Shown one piece after another: positions 15,018-18,192 of a DNA stretch of 18,192 bases. The notes below the pieces were generated by a model. The model saw nothing but the letters and a program-made list of their open reading frames with translations, was not told the origin of the DNA and did not search any database. A program made the position numbers and the translations under genes. Source of the stretch: an uncultured Bacilli bacterium (lineage in GTDB: Bacteria; Bacillota_I; Bacilli_A; RF39; UBA660); the NCBI GenBank assembly GCA_947587565.1, contig CANPYA010000011.1, positions 1 through 18,192 of the forward strand, given 5' to 3'. Positions within the stretch are counted from its first letter, which is position 1. Every line of letters begins with the position of its first letter.

Positions 15018-17294
15018 ATGACAAAAGAAAGTGTTTTAGAAGACCTTATTGTTGTTAAGAGAAGTGGCCAAAGAGTCCCATTTAACGATACTAAGGTAGC
15101 AATTGCTATTAAAAAAGGTTTTGATAGTGTTTATGAAGAATATGATGAAAAGATTGTTAATAAGATTAAAGAAAAAGTTTTAAAGACAATCGAAAAAGAT
15201 TATGCCGAAAGAAAAACAATTGGCATTGAAGAAATTCAAGATATTATTGAAAAAGAATTAAAAAAACAAGATGAAGCAGTTTATAATTCTTTCTCAGAAT
15301 ATCGGATTAGAAGAGCAGCATCAAGGGAAACGTTCGTAGTGAAGCAACAACATAAATTTGTTAAAGCTATTGAATCTTTAGGATTAAAAAGTGCTAAAGA
15401 AGAAAATGCAAAAAGAGAAAATGCTAATGTTGATGGTGATGGCCCAATGGGGACCATGTTACATTTTGGTTCAACTGTTTCAAGAGAATTTGCGAAAGCT
15501 TACTTAATGGATGCCAAATATGCAAGAGCTCATGATGAAGGTGCTATTCACATTCATGACTTAGATTTCTGGGCTATGGGTACGACAACTTGTAACCAAA
15601 TTGATTTAGATAAATTATTTAAAAATGGTTTTACAACTGGTCATGGTTATTTAAGAACTCCAAATGATATTATGAGTTATGCCGCTTTAGCAGCCATTTG
15701 TATTCAAGCTAATCAAAATGATCAACATGGTGGCCAAAGTATTCCAATGTTTGATTATTATATGGCACCTGGAGTTAAGAAAACTTTTAAAAAGCAATTA
15801 AAACAAATGTTATATGATTATTTAGATTTAGAAGGTTTTCTAGGTGAAATTAATTTTGATGATGTTGTTAAAATAATTAATGATTTAGAATCAATTGAAT
15901 TTGATTATAAAGAAGTATTTAAAGAATATCTTACTAGTGAAAGATTAGAAGAATTATTTAAGAAAGCTTATGATAAAGCCATGGCTAAAACTGATAGAAT
16001 AACTTATCAAGCCATGGAAGCATTTATTCATAACTTAAATACCATGCATTCAAGAGCTGGAGCTCAAGTACCATTCTCTAGTGTTAACTTTGGTACTGAT
16101 GTAAGTCCCGAAGGCAGAATGGTTATTAAGAATTTCTTACTAGCTACTGATGCTGGTTTAGGTAAAGGTGAAACACCTATCTTCCCAATCTCAATCTTTA
16201 AATTAAAAGAAGGAGTTAGTTATAATAAGGAAGATCCTAACTATGATTTATTCAAACTTGCTTGTAAGGTATCGGCAAAAAGATTATTCCCAAATTTCTC
16301 ATTCTTAGATGCTTCATTTAATAAACCATACTTAAAAGAAGGAGATCCTAAAACAGAAGTATGTTATATGGGATGCAGAACCAGAGTTATTGGTAATGTC
16401 GTTGATCCTGAAAAACAAATTACACCGGGAAGAGGTAACTTATCATTTACCACGATTAACTTACCAAGATTAGGTATTAAATATGGTATTTGTGAAGGTA
16501 AGAGAGATAAAGCTGATATGAAAGGCTTCTATGATGAATTAAATGATTTAATGGATTTATGTAAAGGTCAATTATTACAAAGATTTGAAGTTCAATGTAG
16601 TAAGGGTGTGGAAAACTTTAAATTCTTACTAGGAGCTCATGTTTGGTTAGATTCCGAAAAATTAGAACCAGGAGCTAAAATAAGAAAAGTTTTAAAACAT
16701 GGAACATTATCTATTGGTTTCATTGGTCTTGCCGAATGTTTAAAAGCTTTAATCGGAGAACATCATGGAGAATCTGAAAAAGCTCAAAAATTAGGTTTAG
16801 AAATAGTTAAATTTATGCGAAAGAAATGTGATGAATATTCTGAAGAAATGAAATTAAACTTTACTTGTCTTGCAACACCTGCTGAAGGTTTAAGTGGTCG
16901 TTTCGTTGGTATAGATCGTTCAATTTATGGTAAAATTAAAGGTGTAACGGATAGAGAATATTATACTAATTCATTCCATGTACCAGTTTATTATCACACC
17001 ACAATTCAACATAAACTAGAAATTGAAGGTAAATATCATCCATTAACAAATGCTGGTCATATTTCTTATATTGAAATTGATGGGGATACCGCTAAAAATG
17101 TCGAAGCCTTTGAAAAGATTATTCGGATAATGCATGATAGTGATATTGGTTATGGTGCTGTTAACCATCCAGTTGATCGTGACCCAGTTTGTGGTTATGT
17201 GGGAGTTATTGGTAATGTTTGTCCAAGATGTGGACGGAAAGATTTCGAAGGGGTACCGGTTGAAACAATAAATCATTTAGATTGTAATTGCTAA
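15018..17294 (+). CDS. nrdD: Anaerobic ribonucleoside-triphosphate reductase, large part lacking the glycyl-radical motif
   Basis: This is the catalytic core of class III ribonucleotide reductase, which makes dNTPs from NTPs under anaerobiosis. An ATP-cone allosteric domain (about 8-100, VVKRSGQRVPF) is followed by the ten-stranded barrel. Key segments are HIHDLDFW, SSVNFGTDVSPEG and MGCRTRVIGN with C453, which matches a conserved family Cys. GRGNLSFTTINLPRL follows. Near the end, C725 and the C735-C738 pair (CGYVG, CPRCG) form the usual zinc-site region. The protein then ends at residue 758 with a short DCNC tail. The glycyl-radical motif RxxGYL, normally some 10-20 residues after the CxxCG, is missing here and is found on the next small gene. 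Without it this protein cannot carry the radical. The tail cysteines C756 and C758 might complete the zinc site (inference). Co-transcribed with the small gene and nrdG. Confidence 0.93.
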   Translation: MTKESVLEDLIVVKRSGQRVPFNDTKVAIAIKKGFDSVYEEYDEKIVNKIKEKVLKTIEKDYAERKTIGIEEIQDIIEKELKKQDEAVYNSFSEYRIRRAASRETFVVKQQHKFVKAIESLGLKSAKEENAKRENANVDGDGPMGTMLHFGSTVSREFAKAYLMDAKYARAHDEGAIHIHDLDFWAMGTTTCNQIDLDKLFKNGFTTGHGYLRTPNDIMSYAALAAICIQANQNDQHGGQSIPMFDYYMAPGVKKTFKKQLKQMLYDYLDLEGFLGEINFDDVVKIINDLESIEFDYKEVFKEYLTSERLEELFKKAYDKAMAKTDRITYQAMEAFIHNLNTMHSRAGAQVPFSSVNFGTDVSPEGRMVIKNFLLATDAGLGKGETPIFPISIFKLKEGVSYNKEDPNYDLFKLACKVSAKRLFPNFSFLDASFNKPYLKEGDPKTEVCYMGCRTRVIGNVVDPEKQITPGRGNLSFTTINLPRLGIKYGICEGKRDKADMKGFYDELNDLMDLCKGQLLQRFEVQCSKGVENFKFLLGAHVWLDSEKLEPGAKIRKVLKHGTLSIGFIGLAECLKALIGEHHGESEKAQKLGLEIVKFMRKKCDEYSEEMKLNFTCLATPAEGLSGRFVGIDRSIYGKIKGVTDREYYTNSFHVPVYYHTTIQHKLEIEGKYHPLTNAGHISYIEIDGDTAKNVEAFEKIIRIMHDSDIGYGAVNHPVDRDPVCGYVGVIGNVCPRCGRKDFEGVPVETINHLDCNC

Positions 17295-17329
17295 ATTATA
17301 AATAGAAAATAAGGAGGAGGAAAATATTT

Positions 17330-17506
17330 ATGGAAGAAGCAAAAGAAAAAAGGGTTAAAATGGTTGGTGAAGGAGTAGGATTCGAAAGAATCAGAAGAAT
17401 TACAGGTTATTTAGTAGGAACAACTGAAAGATTCAATAATGCTAAAAAAGCAGAAGAAAAAGATCGTGTTAAACATACTGGTTTAAATGTAGAAAAAGCA
17501 GCTTAG
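17330..17506 (+). CDS. Stand-alone glycyl-radical domain of anaerobic ribonucleotide reductase (split NrdD C-terminus)
   Basis: This 58-residue protein contains the segment missing from the NrdD just upstream. FERIRRITGYLVG at residues 18-30 holds the radical-bearing G26 of the RxTGYL motif. It is followed by RFNNAKKAEEKDRVKH, the characteristic NrdD C-terminal helix. The start ATG has AGGAGG at 17312-17317 within a longer AAGGAGGAGG, one of the strongest ribosome binding sites in the window. The first 17 residues (EEAKEKRVKMVGEGVG) are a non-homologous charged leader that re-creates the GVxxE junction present at the end of the large protein (GVPVE against GVGFE). The 35-base gap, different frame and in-frame TAG at 17303-17305 exclude a simple single frameshift. 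It lies between nrdD and nrdG, so the activase would install the radical on this subunit. GrcA/YfiD, the spare glycyl-radical domain of pyruvate formate-lyase, is a functional analogy. Confidence 0.9.
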   Translation: MEEAKEKRVKMVGEGVGFERIRRITGYLVGTTERFNNAKKAEEKDRVKHTGLNVEKAA

Positions 17507-17515
17507 TAGGTTATT

Positions 17516-18073
17516 ATGAAAATTAGATTAGCAGCACCTTTGCAAGGCGATAGTGTTGTTGATGGATTTGGCGTTAGGACAGTTATCTGGACACAAGGTT
17601 GCTCCCATAATTGTCCTTTTTGTCAAAATCCCCAAACACATAGTTTTACGGATGGCGAAGAATATGATGTTGAAGAAATATGTGCTGAATTAGATGCTTT
17701 AGAAAATCAAAATGGTATTACTTTAAGTGGAGGAGATCCCCTATACCAAATTGAACCAGTAGTAGAAATTGCCAAACACGCTAAAGAAATTGGTTTAAAT
17801 GTTTGGTGTTATACTGGATTTACTTATGAAGAAGTTTTAGAAATGGGTAAGAAAAATCCTAAATATTTAGAACTTTTAAATTATTTAGATGTTTTAGTTG
17901 ATGGTTTATTTGTTAATGAATTAAAAGATTTAGATTTATTATTTAGAGGTTCTAGTAATCAAAGATTAATTGATGTTCCTAAAACTTTAAAGAGTAAAAA
18001 AGTAGTAGTGATACCTGAAAGTGATGGCATCTATGAAGGTTATCAAAATAAAAAAGAAAAATTGTATATTTAA
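17516..18073 (+). CDS. nrdG: Anaerobic ribonucleotide reductase activating protein (radical SAM)
   Basis: This radical-SAM enzyme generates the glycyl radical of the anaerobic reductase. The CxxxCxxC iron-sulfur motif is C29, C33, C36 (GCSHNCPFCQNP), preceded by VVDGFGVRTVIWTQG. GGDP at 72-75 is the SAM-binding motif. The 185 residues fit NrdG. The start codon lies nine bases after the stop of the glycyl-radical gene, and the AGG of its ribosome binding site directly follows that stop (TAGTAGG), so the two are tightly coupled. Its substrate glycine is predicted to sit on that small upstream protein, not on the large NrdD polypeptide. Confidence 0.95.
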   Translation: MKIRLAAPLQGDSVVDGFGVRTVIWTQGCSHNCPFCQNPQTHSFTDGEEYDVEEICAELDALENQNGITLSGGDPLYQIEPVVEIAKHAKEIGLNVWCYTGFTYEEVLEMGKKNPKYLELLNYLDVLVDGLFVNELKDLDLLFRGSSNQRLIDVPKTLKSKKVVVIPESDGIYEGYQNKKEKLYI

Positions 18074-18123
18074 ATGGAAAATCTTTCTTTTTTTGATGCA
18101 ATTAAAAAAAATTCTAAAAAATG

Positions 18124-18151
18124 TTGACTGGGGGGGGTAATATTTTATAAT
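18124..18151 (+). promoter_or_regulatory. Promoter-like element with a G8 tract in its spacer
   Basis: TTGACT (18124-18129) and TATAAT (18146-18151) are separated by 16 bases that begin with eight consecutive G (18130-18137). Spacing and hexamers are close to consensus. A G homopolymer of this length is out of character with the surrounding AT-rich DNA. Any gene it drives starts beyond the window. It could instead be a chance match in the nrdG 3' region. Confidence 0.5.
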
Positions 18152-18152
18152 A

Positions 18153-18185
18153 AAAACAGAATAGGTAGAGAACTTATTCTGTTTT
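18153..18185. terminator. Hairpin after nrdG, probable terminator
   Basis: AAAACAGAATA (18153-18163) pairs perfectly with TATTCTGTTTT (18175-18185), with further G-T and G-C pairs inside. On the forward strand only four T follow the stem, while on the reverse strand TTTTTATTAT follows. It may therefore mainly terminate a gene entering from the right, or act as an attenuator just after the promoter-like site at 18124-18151. Confidence 0.6.
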
Positions 18186-18192
18186 AAATTGA

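Noticed and set aside
17285..17330. Frameshift or sequencing error splitting nrdD
   Set aside because: The pieces are in different frames with intervening stops (TAA 17292, TAA 17299, TAG 17303), and the small gene has its own strong ribosome binding site and leader. No single indel would join them.
18074..18127. 17-codon reading frame after nrdG (MENLSFFDAIKKNSKKC)
   Set aside because: No ribosome binding site and no recognisable content; it overlaps the promoter-like TTGACT. Likely chance.
1..18192. Mycoplasma-type code (TGA as Trp)
   Set aside because: Trp codons in the genes are TGG, and murC ends at TGA where the protein should end. Peptidoglycan genes are also present.

Overview
The window looks like a chromosomal segment from an AT-rich, anaerobic, cell-walled Firmicute, probably an uncultured gut lineage of the Bacilli (RF39- or Erysipelotrichales-like). 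This placement is inference. The visible support is AT-rich DNA with strong AGGAGG-type ribosome binding sites, an Ile T-box riboswitch, a MurC ligase, a class B sortase, and an oxygen-sensitive class III ribonucleotide reductase. Trp is written TGG and murC ends in TGA, so this is not the Mycoplasma code.

Layout. Positions 1-894 hold an AbiEii-type nucleotidyltransferase toxin, with the tail of a probable antitoxin gene cut by the window edge. Positions 992-4315 are a two-gene exported-protein operon: an SH3b/N-acetylglucosaminidase ending in a two-repeat dockerin, then a membrane-anchored protein starting with a cohesin-like domain. Positions 4331-7767 hold a tandem repeat, a promoter, an Ile T-box leader, an ileS of the eukaryote-like (type 2) form and a terminator. 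Positions 7754-10138 hold a class B sortase with a large unrecognised cytoplasmic N-terminal domain, divergent from a small surface protein with a sortase-like NKQTG tail. Then come lysS, a multi-pass permease, murC (reverse strand) and the anaerobic ribonucleotide reductase operon at 15018-18073. The window ends with a promoter-like site holding a run of eight G, plus a hairpin.

Two systems stand out. First, the class III reductase is split: the 758-residue NrdD stops before the glycyl-radical motif. That motif (RITGYL) lies on a separate 58-codon gene with its own AGGAGG, between nrdD and nrdG, too short to appear in ordinary gene calls. Second, adjacent genes encode a dockerin on a wall hydrolase and a cohesin-like domain on a membrane anchor, which suggests a very small cellulosome-like scaffold for a peptidoglycan hydrolase. 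The sortase and its neighbouring candidate substrate add a second surface-attachment route.

Transcription looks compact. Most promoters lie only 19-31 bases before the start codon. Those lacking a good -35 carry an extended -10 (TGN before the hexamer), and several terminators overlap stop codons.
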